Shown: piece after piece, positions 30,581 through 38,069 of the stretch | Layout: the number at the start of each line of letters is the position of its first letter | Numbering within the stretch: position 1 is the stretch's first letter | Source of the DNA: a virus | Virus record (IMG/VR): IMGVR_UViG_3300032287_002679 | Location: 1 to 38,108 of that record | Strand: one strand, 5' to 3' | Length of the DNA stretch: 38,108 nucleotides | Notes under the pieces: generated by a model | The model's input: the letters and a program-made list of their open reading frames with translations, nothing else | Told to the model about the DNA's origin: nothing | Databases searched by the model: none | Translations under genes and position numbers: made by a program

Positions 30581-30608
30581 TTAGCAAAATCTTTTTATTA
30601 TATTTATA
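30581..30608 (+). promoter_or_regulatory. Two-part promoter candidate for the 251-aa gene
   Basis: TTAGCAAAAT, then TTATATTTATA, with TATATTTA beginning 16 bases after the third base of the first element. The next ATG is 12 bases downstream. Confidence 0.55.
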
Positions 30609-30620
30609 CAAAAATAGTTT

Positions 30621-31376
30621 ATGTATCTAGAATGTATTACAGTTTGTGTCAATTATGGTGATTTTCTAGCTCAAACTTTACCTCAAAATAAACAGCATTT
30701 TAATCATATGGTTGTTGTCACTACACCTAGTGATAAACTTACCCAAAAAGTATGTGATTATCACAATGTTGAATATATAGTTACAAATGAATTCACTAGT
30801 GGAGGCGCTCCATTCAATAAAGCTAAAGGTATAAACATTGGTTTAGAATATCTATCTCGAAAAGATTGGGTACTACATCTAGATGCTGATATATATCTTC
30901 CTCCTCTTACTAGAGGTATTTTAGATCGTATTTCTTTAAATAAAGAAAATATTTACGGTGTTGATAGAATGATGTGTCCTAATTTTGAAGAATGGTCCAA
31001 ATTTCTTCTCAATCCAGATCCACTCCATACAGGTTGGGTATTTATACATCCTACTCGTTTTCCAATGGGTGTCCGTATAGGTGAATATATGAGTGAAGGA
31101 TATGAACCAATAGGTTATTTTCAATTATGGAATCCAAATGAATCAGGAATAAAATTATACCCGGAAGAGCACGGAGCTGCTGATAGAACAGATGTTATAT
31201 TTGCTAAAAAATGGCCTAGAGCTAAGCGAGTATTAATTCCTGAAATTATAAGTATTCATTTAGATTCTGAAAATGCTACTTTAGAACAAATGGGGATGAA
31301 TTGGAAAGGAAGAAAATCAAAACCTTTTGGTTATGATGAAAATAAATCCTCTAAAAAAAGTTGGTGGAATCTCTAA
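30621..31376 (+). CDS. GT-A glycosyltransferase-like protein
   Basis: A 251-residue protein. WVLHLDADIYLPPLTR provides a DxD motif after a GT-A-like half (YLECITVCVNYGDFLAQTL, FNHMVVVTTPSDKL). The later part has HTGWVFIHPTRFPMG and a C-terminal SIHLDSENATLEQMGMNWKGRKS. It is away from the main glycan block and behind its own promoter candidate. The function, probably sugar transfer, is inferred. Confidence 0.72.
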   Translation: MYLECITVCVNYGDFLAQTLPQNKQHFNHMVVVTTPSDKLTQKVCDYHNVEYIVTNEFTSGGAPFNKAKGINIGLEYLSRKDWVLHLDADIYLPPLTRGILDRISLNKENIYGVDRMMCPNFEEWSKFLLNPDPLHTGWVFIHPTRFPMGVRIGEYMSEGYEPIGYFQLWNPNESGIKLYPEEHGAADRTDVIFAKKWPRAKRVLIPEIISIHLDSENATLEQMGMNWKGRKSKPFGYDENKSSKKSWWNL

Positions 31377-31409
31377 ATAAGATGTTATATTTATAAAAAA
31401 TAATTAATT

Positions 31410-31835
31410 ATGAGTAATTATAAACCTAATCAAGAAATATTATCAGCGTGGAAAAATCAAATTGAAATGAGTCCTTCCTCTATCTTTAGTAAGCAAGACG
31501 TTTTAAATGTATTAGATAGTATATTTAAAGCTCTTAGTCTTGTTGAAGGTGAAGAAGAAATTACAGGTAATGGAGAATCGTTTGCTAGTATCACTAATGA
31601 AGCTATGAATAATTTTAAAGTTGAAACAATAAAAGGTTTAGCTGAATTAATAGATAAAGGTAAATACCATGATGAGTTAATGGATTTTTCTCAGATTGTA
31701 TATAGTATTGAACCAGGTAGTGTTATAACTGTGAAAGATGGAGTTATAATAGACTTAGAAAAATTTGATGGATTTTTAGAAACAATTAAAACTCACTGTC
31801 TTAATCCTACTGTTTCTCCTACTGATAATGAATAA
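31410..31835 (+). CDS. Hypothetical protein
   Basis: A 141-residue protein (MSNYKPNQEILSAWKNQIEMSPSSIFSKQDVLNVLDSIF...). Mostly helical with an acidic C-terminus. A TTATATTTATA element lies 14 bases before the ATG, without the upstream TAGGCAAAAT part. Not recognised. Confidence 0.6.
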   Translation: MSNYKPNQEILSAWKNQIEMSPSSIFSKQDVLNVLDSIFKALSLVEGEEEITGNGESFASITNEAMNNFKVETIKGLAELIDKGKYHDELMDFSQIVYSIEPGSVITVKDGVIIDLEKFDGFLETIKTHCLNPTVSPTDNE

Positions 31836-31845
31836 AATGTTTTAA

Positions 31846-32568
31846 ATGAAAATTATTGCTATTAGTGATACACACGGTATGCATAATCGCGTAAATTTAC
31901 CGGATGGTGATTTATTAATACATGCTGGTGATTTAACTAATGTTGGGAGAGAAGTAGAAGTAGAAGAAGTAATTAATTGGTTTTATCAACAAGCAAATCG
32001 TTATACTTATGGTGTAGTGTTTATAGCAGGTAATCATGATCGTTCATTTGATCCTAAATTTAACTTAAATGATGGGAAAACTAAAAAACCAAAATGGTTA
32101 CTTGATATTTTATCTAATGTTAAATCTACTAACCATATACACTATTTGGAAAACAACTCTGTTGAAATAAACGGAATTAAAATATGGGGATCACCTATCA
32201 CACCTTGGTTTGGAGGTGATTATTGGGCGTTTAATGCTCATAGAGGTCCTGATATAATAAAATATTGGGAACAAATTTCATCTAATGTTGATATAATAAT
32301 CACTCATGGCCCCGTAATGTATAAATTAGACTATACAATATATGATAAAAAATATGTTGGTTGTGAACAGCTAAGATATCAAATAGAAAAAATAAAACCA
32401 CTACTTCATATATCAGGTCATATTCATGAAGGATATGGGTATGAATATAGTTCTGATACTCATTATTTTAATGCTTCAATTTGCAATATTAATTATAATC
32501 CAATAAATGAACCTTGGAGTATAGATGTTGATTTTGAAAATAAAAACATTAATGGTGAATTTTTTTAA
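31846..32568 (+). CDS. Calcineurin-like metallophosphoesterase
   Basis: A 240-residue protein with all the metallophosphatase motifs: ISDTHG (Asp8, His10), HAGD (Asp29), AGNHD (residues 61-65), ITHGP and SGHIHEGYG. It binds two metals and hydrolyses a phosphomonoester or diester; the substrate is unknown. The size fits the short MPP_239FB-type family. Its end overlaps the following ORF. Confidence 0.93.
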   Translation: MKIIAISDTHGMHNRVNLPDGDLLIHAGDLTNVGREVEVEEVINWFYQQANRYTYGVVFIAGNHDRSFDPKFNLNDGKTKKPKWLLDILSNVKSTNHIHYLENNSVEINGIKIWGSPITPWFGGDYWAFNAHRGPDIIKYWEQISSNVDIIITHGPVMYKLDYTIYDKKYVGCEQLRYQIEKIKPLLHISGHIHEGYGYEYSSDTHYFNASICNINYNPINEPWSIDVDFENKNINGEFF

Positions 32569-32938
32569 AAATATTATTATCTGTTTTTTTCCTAATGAAC
32601 ATACTGAGTTTATTTATCTAGGAAATATTGATTATTTATTTGAAAAAAATACAGAAGAATATAATATAATAAAAGATTTTATTTTAATTGTTGATGAAGC
32701 TGCTAGACCAAAATGGTGTCCTAAATGGTTTTTACGTTTATTAGAATTATATAAAAACGATTATTTAACAATAAATAAGTTACATAATAAAATAACTAAA
32801 GATATTCGTATCACAAATATGTCAACTATATATCATAGTTATGATATTATTATATATGGTTATTTTAATCCTGAAATTAAATATTGTATAGAAAATCTGA
32901 AAGAAAAATTATTATATGAAACCGATACACAAATTTAA
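32552..32938 (+). CDS. Hypothetical protein, paralogue of the 189-aa protein at 29206
   Basis: A 128-residue protein from the ATG beginning MVNFFKNIIICFFPNEHTEFIYL; an earlier in-frame ATG adds 9 residues. DEAARPKWCPKWFLRLLEL and ITKDIRITNMSTIYHSYDIIIYGYF match segments of the earlier 189-residue protein. It overlaps the phosphatase gene by 17 bases and the next gene by 23. Confidence 0.62.
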   Translation: MVNFFKNIIICFFPNEHTEFIYLGNIDYLFEKNTEEYNIIKDFILIVDEAARPKWCPKWFLRLLELYKNDYLTINKLHNKITKDIRITNMSTIYHSYDIIIYGYFNPEIKYCIENLKEKLLYETDTQI

Positions 32939-33296
32939 TGGTGGTAGAGGAGCGACATTATGTCATAAATGTAGCAAAATAATAAATGAAAGTCTTACCC
33001 AAGATTTATATTGTGAAGAATGTGGAGGTATTAAATACAAATATAAATTAGTTAGAGAAAGAGATGGACTAATAAAAAAAGGAAATACAGTTATGTGGAT
33101 AGAATGGAATGAAGATAATTTCTACTCAAAGTCTCATCAAGAAATAAATACAGGTTATAGTTTGATATTAGACCCATCTATTAATTACACATGGTTAACA
33201 ACAACTGTTGATGAAATTTTGATTAGGCAAGATAATTATATTAAATTTAAAACAAAAAATAGTATTTACGAATTATTTACAAATGAGAATAAGTAA
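32916..33296 (+). CDS. Zinc-ribbon protein
   Basis: A 126-residue protein. LCHKC and YCEEC form a four-cysteine zinc ribbon in residues 15-37 after a FNGGRGATL motif. The C-terminal part (GYSLILDPSINYTWLTTTVDEIL, IKFKTKNSIYEL) is strand-rich and separate. It resembles small zinc-ribbon proteins of Bacteroidota phages. Role unknown. Confidence 0.65.
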   Translation: MKPIHKFNGGRGATLCHKCSKIINESLTQDLYCEECGGIKYKYKLVRERDGLIKKGNTVMWIEWNEDNFYSKSHQEINTGYSLILDPSINYTWLTTTVDEILIRQDNYIKFKTKNSIYELFTNENK

Positions 33297-33483
33297 AGAA
33301 AAGCGTAATTGGTTTATAGTTATGAATTCTAAATGTGAGTATTTTTGTGGTTTAGTTTATGGAGGTGAAACAGTTTGGTTAGATGATTATAATGAAGCTA
33401 AACCGCTTGATGATGAGAACAAATTTAGAATGTTACAATCACTATGTTATGGTGAAGAGTTAGTAATGGATTATATTAATTAA
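33283..33483 (+). CDS. Small hypothetical protein
   Basis: A 66-residue protein (MRISKEKRNWFIVMNSKCEYFCGLVYGGETVWLDDYNEAKPL). Strand-rich. It overlaps the previous gene by 14 bases. Not recognised. Confidence 0.55.
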   Translation: MRISKEKRNWFIVMNSKCEYFCGLVYGGETVWLDDYNEAKPLDDENKFRMLQSLCYGEELVMDYIN

Positions 33484-33496
33484 TAAAAACAAAACA

Positions 33497-33697
33497 ATGA
33501 AAATTATTAAGGAAAATTACACAATGAAGTGGTTTGAGTTTATTGATGAAAAACTTATCCATCATGAAGTAACTAATGAGTATTCAATTGCTTTAACTGA
33601 TGATGGTAAGATAAAAAATATCACTAATGAACTTGGATCTTCAATAAATGAAGGTAGTGAAGTATTTGAGTATTTCTCAAATAAATACAATGGTTAA
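33497..33697 (+). CDS. Small hypothetical protein
   Basis: A 66-residue protein with strands (YTMKWFEFIDEKLIHHEVTNEYSIALTDDGKI). The end overlaps the next ATG by 8 bases. Not recognised. Confidence 0.5.
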   Translation: MKIIKENYTMKWFEFIDEKLIHHEVTNEYSIALTDDGKIKNITNELGSSINEGSEVFEYFSNKYNG

Positions 33698-33887
33698 TCT
33701 TACTGAAGATAAAGACGAGTCATATATTCGTCGGCGTGATCATCTTTTAGAAAAAATAAAAAAAGAAAAGTGGGAGGTAGATGATAAACCACAAAGTAAA
33801 AAACGTGGTCGTAAAACTAAAGAAGCTTCTAAACCAAATGTTGATTTAGAAAAACCAAGAAATAAATACTATAGTTGGTTAAAATAA
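33690..33887 (+). CDS. Small basic, disordered-looking protein
   Basis: A 65-residue protein with Arg/Lys-rich stretches (RRRDHLLEKIKKEKW, SKKRGRKTKEASK), including an AT-hook-like RGRK. The ATG overlapping the upstream stop was chosen over an earlier start inside the neighbour. It may bind nucleic acid. Confidence 0.5.
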   Translation: MVNLTEDKDESYIRRRDHLLEKIKKEKWEVDDKPQSKKRGRKTKEASKPNVDLEKPRNKYYSWLK

Positions 33888-33893
33888 ATAAAA

Positions 33894-33921
33894 TAGGCGA
33901 AATAAAGTTTTTATATTTATA
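33894..33921 (+). promoter_or_regulatory. Two-part promoter candidate for the 62-aa gene
   Basis: TAGGCGAAAT, then TTATATTTATA, with TATATTTA beginning 16 bases after the central G. The next ATG lies 17 bases downstream. Confidence 0.55.
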
Positions 33922-33938
33922 CATACAATAATTAAAGA

Positions 33939-34127
33939 ATGCCTATCATCACAAAAGATCAATCCCAAGACAAAGCTAGCGCTCGTTTAGACAGAAACTT
34001 AAACAAAAAGAAAAAACAAAAACCACTAAGTGAAGAAGAATGGGGTGATTTAGTTCAAAGAGGTGCTAATTTAGCTGAGCAACTTGAATGGCTTAAAATT
34101 AAAAAGCGAAATAATGATTATAAATAA
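33939..34127 (+). CDS. Small basic hypothetical protein
   Basis: A 62-residue protein (MPIITKDQSQDKASARLDRNLNKKKKQKPLSEEEWGDLVQRG). Lys-rich N-terminus and an acidic helix. It overlaps the next gene by 14 bases. Not recognised. Confidence 0.5.
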   Translation: MPIITKDQSQDKASARLDRNLNKKKKQKPLSEEEWGDLVQRGANLAEQLEWLKIKKRNNDYK

Positions 34128-34311
34128 TGCTGAGTTAATGTATAAGGCGTTTTTGATTGAATCTACAACTAAGCTTCTTGTGTTAGAAGGAGTTACTAAT
34201 TGGGAGATACTAGTTAAAGAAATTAATAACCAATATCAACCAACTACAGTAGATGAAATGGAAATATTTAGTGACGCTATTATATATGCTAGATGTGCTG
34301 TACTTAATTAA
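34114..34311 (+). CDS. Small hypothetical protein
   Basis: A 65-residue protein from the ATG beginning MIINNAELMYKAFLIESTTKLLVLEGVTNWEILVKEI; an upstream in-frame ATG adds 10 residues inside the previous gene. Helical. Not recognised. Confidence 0.5.
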   Translation: MIINNAELMYKAFLIESTTKLLVLEGVTNWEILVKEINNQYQPTTVDEMEIFSDAIIYARCAVLN

Positions 34312-34332
34312 TTACAATAAAGCAAAACAGTT

Positions 34333-34950
34333 ATGAAACACAATCTGATTAAAACAGACAACTACCTATTGGTGGTAGACGATTCAAAGATTATATTGGG
34401 TGATTATTATATTGATGATTATCTTCTACTGAGAAAATGTGTTGTCGATGATAGTGAATATTGGTCTAATAGAAAAGACTATAAAAAAATAATATCTCAC
34501 GCTCCACTTAACGGAGCACCATATCTTGATGGTGTAGACAGACTCCCGCCAAATTGGCGAGCTGGTGGCGAGGATGTTTATAAGTTAGTAAAAGAAAGAG
34601 TTCTTGAAACTGTGGGAAACCATAACATAAATAGTTCTACTGCAAAAGATATGATTCAAATAGGGATTGATTGCTACAACAAAGCCCGTGAGAAGTACAA
34701 GTTTACGGAGGAGGACATACTGGACGCTTGGGAGCTGGGTGCAAAAGAAGGTCTACCTCTAACAAGAAAAAAGAAAGAAGATCTTTTTGACTCTTTGCAC
34801 CAACCCAAACTACCTATTGCGTTTTACAGTGAGGATGAGTATGTACATGATGACACAGTGCCATACCCTAAAACACTTGGAACACAACTCAAGACTGTAG
34901 TCAACTCTGAAGGAAGAATAGAATGGGTGGGAAAATACATTTACGAATAA
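34333..34950 (+). CDS. Conserved phage accessory protein
   Basis: A 205-residue protein. The N-terminus YLLVVDDSKIILGDYYI, then KKIISHAPLNGAPYLDGVDRLPP, and a C-terminal FTEEDILDAWELGAKEG resemble a modular phage family I recall from Bacteroidota phages; the function is not known to me. Base composition is less AT-rich than the early part of the window. The GGEDVYKLV helix and IEWVGKYIYE tail are distinctive. Confidence 0.68.
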   Translation: MKHNLIKTDNYLLVVDDSKIILGDYYIDDYLLLRKCVVDDSEYWSNRKDYKKIISHAPLNGAPYLDGVDRLPPNWRAGGEDVYKLVKERVLETVGNHNINSSTAKDMIQIGIDCYNKAREKYKFTEEDILDAWELGAKEGLPLTRKKKEDLFDSLHQPKLPIAFYSEDEYVHDDTVPYPKTLGTQLKTVVNSEGRIEWVGKYIYE

Positions 34951-34959
34951 ACAAACGTT

Positions 34960-35223
34960 ATGAAAGGAATATACCTAACAAAAGAAGGAAAGAAAGCTAT
35001 TGAGAATAAGATAGCTGAACTTGAAGTGAAAAGAGATAAGGCAGCAGAAGATAATGATGAAATTTATGCTAACAGTTGTATAGGACAAATATTTGCATAT
35101 TATGAAATCCTATCCTCAGCAACAATTCTTCCTGTTGAAGAAAGTTGGGAAGATGTAGAATTATATCCTCTTGATAACGAATTGGAGGTTATGCTCCAGG
35201 TTATTATGGAGGTACTTGTGTAA
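34960..35223 (+). CDS. Accessory protein, C-terminus possibly out of frame
   Basis: An 87-residue protein. YLTKEGKKAIENKIAELE and AYYEILSSATILPVEESWEDVE match a common phage accessory family. The last 12 residues (VMLQVIMEVLV) look unlike the family. The same bases in another frame read GGYAPGYYGGTCVTCKTEF, a good zinc-binding motif that continues into the next ORF. The junction is therefore probably a deletion, or a frameshift of -1. Confidence 0.6.
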   Translation: MKGIYLTKEGKKAIENKIAELEVKRDKAAEDNDEIYANSCIGQIFAYYEILSSATILPVEESWEDVELYPLDNELEVMLQVIMEVLV

Positions 35224-35240
35224 CTTGTAAAACAGAATTT

Positions 35241-35951
35241 ATGGGAGATAAAAGAGCAGTACAATGTGAACCTTGTGCTATTAAAATGATACAAGAAGAA
35301 CCTAAACAAGAAATTGTAGGATATAAATTAAAACCTTCTATTGATAGAATGATGGTTGATAGTATATTAAAAAATTCAATGCCTATATGGAATGATGAAG
35401 ATAAGTCTGTTTATTTCATTAGAGGTCATGTTGCAGGTTCTTTAGTAGCTAAAATGAAAGAGTTACAGGTTCTTGATTTATGGTTTACTCCTATCTATGA
35501 AGATGAAGAAATTAAATCTGATTGGGTAAAAGAAAATCATTTGGATTACTACTATAAAGAAGGAGTAATGGCTAATAAACCTAAACAAGAAACACTTGAA
35601 GAATTTCCTGTACACAATTTTATGTCTATTGAACCTAGTAATAAAAAACAGCAAAAAGAATTAGAAAATAATAGGGCTAGATTAGGTGTTAAAAATAAAG
35701 AGGAAGATTTTGTTTTAAAATGTTTACTTAGTTTTGATTGGAAAAGAGAAGTAATTCTTTATGAAGTTGAAAAAGTATCTTTTACAGGTAATATGATAGA
35801 TTTTAGAGTTAGAGTAAAAGCTCCTCATAAAACAGTAGATTATTGTTGTTCCAATCCTTTTAAAGAAACAGGTTGGAGTTTAGAACGGCCTGATTTTAAT
35901 AGTAGAGCTTGGGAAGTATGGTCACAATTAAATAGGTACATAAAAAGATAG
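35241..35951 (+). CDS. Accessory protein with zinc motif, probably with a displaced start
   Basis: From its ATG this is a 236-residue protein, but the frame is open upstream to 35178. That stretch encodes TCVTC, which with VQCEPC inside the gene makes a four-cysteine zinc site. No ATG lies upstream in this frame. The middle (YKLKPSIDRMMVDSILKNS) and the C-terminus (FDWKREVILYEVEKVSF) are unrecognised. It may start at a non-AUG codon, by frameshift from the previous gene, or may have lost its 5' end. Confidence 0.6.
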   Translation: MGDKRAVQCEPCAIKMIQEEPKQEIVGYKLKPSIDRMMVDSILKNSMPIWNDEDKSVYFIRGHVAGSLVAKMKELQVLDLWFTPIYEDEEIKSDWVKENHLDYYYKEGVMANKPKQETLEEFPVHNFMSIEPSNKKQQKELENNRARLGVKNKEEDFVLKCLLSFDWKREVILYEVEKVSFTGNMIDFRVRVKAPHKTVDYCCSNPFKETGWSLERPDFNSRAWEVWSQLNRYIKR

Positions 35952-35953
35952 AT

Positions 35954-36169
35954 ATGAATAAACAAGAAACTACTCTTGAAGAAGCTGCTGAAAGATTATA
36001 TTCAGGAGTAGACAGACAAGTAGATAGGATGTTATTTATAAATGGTGCTAAATGGCAAGCTGAAAGAATGTATAGTGAAGAAGAAGTGATTGCAATAGTT
36101 GAAAAAAGTAGAGAAACAGGATTAACTGCTGAATACTTACTTTTAACTGATAAATTTAAAAAGAAGTAA
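35954..36169 (+). CDS. Small accessory protein
   Basis: A 71-residue helical protein. LFINGAKWQAERMYSEEEVIAIV is a motif recurring in accessory proteins of Bacteroidota phages, and TAEYLLLTDKFKKK is a typical ending. Role unknown. 2 bases after the previous gene. Confidence 0.62.
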   Translation: MNKQETTLEEAAERLYSGVDRQVDRMLFINGAKWQAERMYSEEEVIAIVEKSRETGLTAEYLLLTDKFKKK

Positions 36170-36170
36170 C

Positions 36171-36566
36171 ATGAAACTAATAAACAAAGATGTACATGAA
36201 CATTATTGTTCATTAGAACTGTTGCAACTGCTCTATGATAAAGGTATGAGATATCGTGAATGGACAGATGGTGTATTTACACATAACTCATTGGCTGAAA
36301 AGAGATTCAACGAAGGTGATGTATCCTATTTAAAGGACACAGTCACACATCAAATTGTTGTTGAGTGGTTGAGGGTTAATCACAGTATATGGATTTATAC
36401 TTCTTCTCATGAGGTAGATAAGTGGTGTTACCACATAGGAAAAACAATAGCAGGTAAAATTAGTCCAAAAGTTTGCGAAAATGGTTTTTTCGGTTTAGAT
36501 GATTATGACACTCCACAAGAAGCAACAGAAGCTGGAATCCTTTACGTTTTAAATAATTTGATATGA
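36171..36566 (+). CDS. Accessory protein, unknown function
   Basis: A 131-residue protein. It begins KLINKDVHEHYCSLELLQLLYDKGMRY and ends YDTPQEATEAGILYVLNNLI, a pattern common in small accessory proteins of Bacteroidota phages. It overlaps the next gene by 4 bases. Confidence 0.65.
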   Translation: MKLINKDVHEHYCSLELLQLLYDKGMRYREWTDGVFTHNSLAEKRFNEGDVSYLKDTVTHQIVVEWLRVNHSIWIYTSSHEVDKWCYHIGKTIAGKISPKVCENGFFGLDDYDTPQEATEAGILYVLNNLI

Positions 36567-36760
36567 TGATTAATCCTGAAGACTATTCCTTAATCAGCAA
36601 TAAATGGATAGACGATAAGATAGAAGAGCTACAACGCATAGCTAACACAAGAATAGAGCCATTTGTTGAAGGTAAGTATGTAGGACGAGTTAAAATGCTT
36701 ATGGAACTAAAAAAGCAGCTTATTCCATTAGTGAAACTTTATAATCAAGAAGAATTATGA
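36563..36760 (+). CDS. Small hypothetical helical protein
   Basis: A 65-residue protein (WIDDKIEELQRIANTRIEPFVEGKYVGRVKMLMELKKQL). Long helices; possibly starts one codon later at the second ATG. It overlaps the next ORF by 4 bases. Confidence 0.55.
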   Translation: MMINPEDYSLISNKWIDDKIEELQRIANTRIEPFVEGKYVGRVKMLMELKKQLIPLVKLYNQEEL

Positions 36761-36861
36761 CAAAAGAGGAAAAACAACAACATTTAATATTTTGGATGCT
36801 AATGAGAATACCATTCTCAGCTTTAGTTTATGCTTTATTAACAAACCTTCAGGTATGTTAA
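36757..36861 (+). CDS. Very small membrane-like peptide
   Basis: A 34-residue ORF (MTKEEKQQHLIFWMLMRIPFSALVYALLTNLQVC): a short charged start and one hydrophobic stretch. It overlaps the previous gene by 4 bases and would otherwise leave a gap in the tightly packed region. Existence is uncertain. Confidence 0.35.
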   Translation: MTKEEKQQHLIFWMLMRIPFSALVYALLTNLQVC

Positions 36862-36875
36862 AAAACAAACAAAAT

Positions 36876-37241
36876 ATGACACAAGAAGAAACACAAGAAC
36901 GCAACAAGCAGATTGCTTTGATGCTTGGGTGGAAAGAAGCTACATTAGAATACAAACTAAAATGGTGTGCAGTTCCAACAGAAGAAAGATTGAATAGAAT
37001 AAACCCAGAATATGTTCCAATCTTAACGAAGGAAAACGAAGAGCCTCTTTTTGAAAGTTTTTTAAGTTGGCATTCAGATTGGAATTGGCTTATGATGGCA
37101 ATTAAATTTTTACATAAACACTTTGAAAGCAAAGAAAGGAGTTGGACTTCGATTGAGAGGTATCCTCTTTATACAGATATTGAAACTGTTTTTGTTTTAG
37201 TATCTGATTTTGCTAAACATTATAACGAAGGAAAATTATGA
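36876..37241 (+). CDS. Accessory protein, unknown function
   Basis: A 121-residue protein starting MTQEETQERNKQIALMLGWK, with SFLSWHSDWNWLMMAIKFL in the middle. This pattern recurs in small accessory proteins of Bacteroidota phages. Two earlier in-frame ATGs exist; the chosen one fits the family start and comes after the preceding peptide's stop. Confidence 0.62.
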   Translation: MTQEETQERNKQIALMLGWKEATLEYKLKWCAVPTEERLNRINPEYVPILTKENEEPLFESFLSWHSDWNWLMMAIKFLHKHFESKERSWTSIERYPLYTDIETVFVLVSDFAKHYNEGKL

Positions 37242-37528
37242 CACAACAAGAATTCAACGAAAAGTACAAACAGTACATACCTGAAAATTGGCATGGATTA
37301 GAATTCGACATCCCAGAGGTGACAATCTATCTTGATAGTGTGATGCAAGACCTCATCACCATGCCTGAGTTTGAGCTGAATCAGATTAAACTGAAGTTCA
37401 ATATGGCAAGGTTCTATTTTAATACTAGTTGGGAACAGAAGCATTTGGAAGTTGCTTTGCAAGCTCGTATTGAATATAAAATTAACGAAATAGTAAAAAA
37501 GATAGACGAGGAAAAACAAAAGCTATGA
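37238..37528 (+). CDS. Hypothetical protein
   Basis: A 96-residue protein (EFNEKYKQYIPENWHGLEFDIPEVTIYLDSVMQDL...). The N-terminus is compact and the rest helical. Not recognised. It overlaps both neighbours by 4 bases. Confidence 0.6.
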   Translation: MTQQEFNEKYKQYIPENWHGLEFDIPEVTIYLDSVMQDLITMPEFELNQIKLKFNMARFYFNTSWEQKHLEVALQARIEYKINEIVKKIDEEKQKL

Positions 37529-37680
37529 AATTCACACTATTAGAAATCAGTTGGTATGGATGGAATGGTATTTCTATTTGTTCTTTTGAAACAGATTGGC
37601 ATTGTAGAAGTTTATTGCATGTAGAAAGAACAGAAGGAACGTGGAAGTTTGGTTTACTATTCAGAAACTTTTTTATATGA
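37525..37680 (+). CDS. Very small hypothetical protein
   Basis: A 51-residue ORF (MKFTLLEISWYGWNGISICSFETDWHCRSLLHVERTEGTWKF...). Strand-rich with several Trp and Cys residues. Starts and ends in 4-base overlaps with its neighbours, which supports it being real. Confidence 0.55.
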   Translation: MKFTLLEISWYGWNGISICSFETDWHCRSLLHVERTEGTWKFGLLFRNFFI

Positions 37681-38069
37681 AAGATTTTATACCATACGAA
37701 GAAGCGCTAGAGTTAAAGCAACTTAGGTTTGATGAACCTTGTTTCACTTGGTATTGGGATGATATTGGAATGTATAACGGTTTAGAGTTGGGCAATCATA
37801 ACAAACATATTAATTATGTTTCAGCACCAACATTCTCACAAGCATTTAGATTCTTTCGTGAGAAGTATAATTTGGTTCATGAAATTTGTGAGCATCCCAA
37901 GGAAATGATTGATTATGTTGCAAGTAAAGGAGAAAGGTATTTACCAACATATAGTTATGGATATTCATCTAATGGTCGTTATCACCCAATTAGTAATACA
38001 TACATCTACGAAGAAGGGGAAATTGGGTGTCTGAAAAAATTTATTGAAATAGTAAAACAAAAACAATGA
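37677..38069 (+). CDS. Accessory protein, unknown function
   Basis: A 130-residue protein beginning MKDFIPYEEALELKQLRFDEPCFTWYWDD, with APTFSQAFRFFREKYNL. This is a family I recall as common in Bacteroidota phages and prophages, function unknown. The ATG in the ATGA overlap with the previous gene is chosen over an upstream GTG. Confidence 0.65.
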   Translation: MKDFIPYEEALELKQLRFDEPCFTWYWDDIGMYNGLELGNHNKHINYVSAPTFSQAFRFFREKYNLVHEICEHPKEMIDYVASKGERYLPTYSYGYSSNGRYHPISNTYIYEEGEIGCLKKFIEIVKQKQ

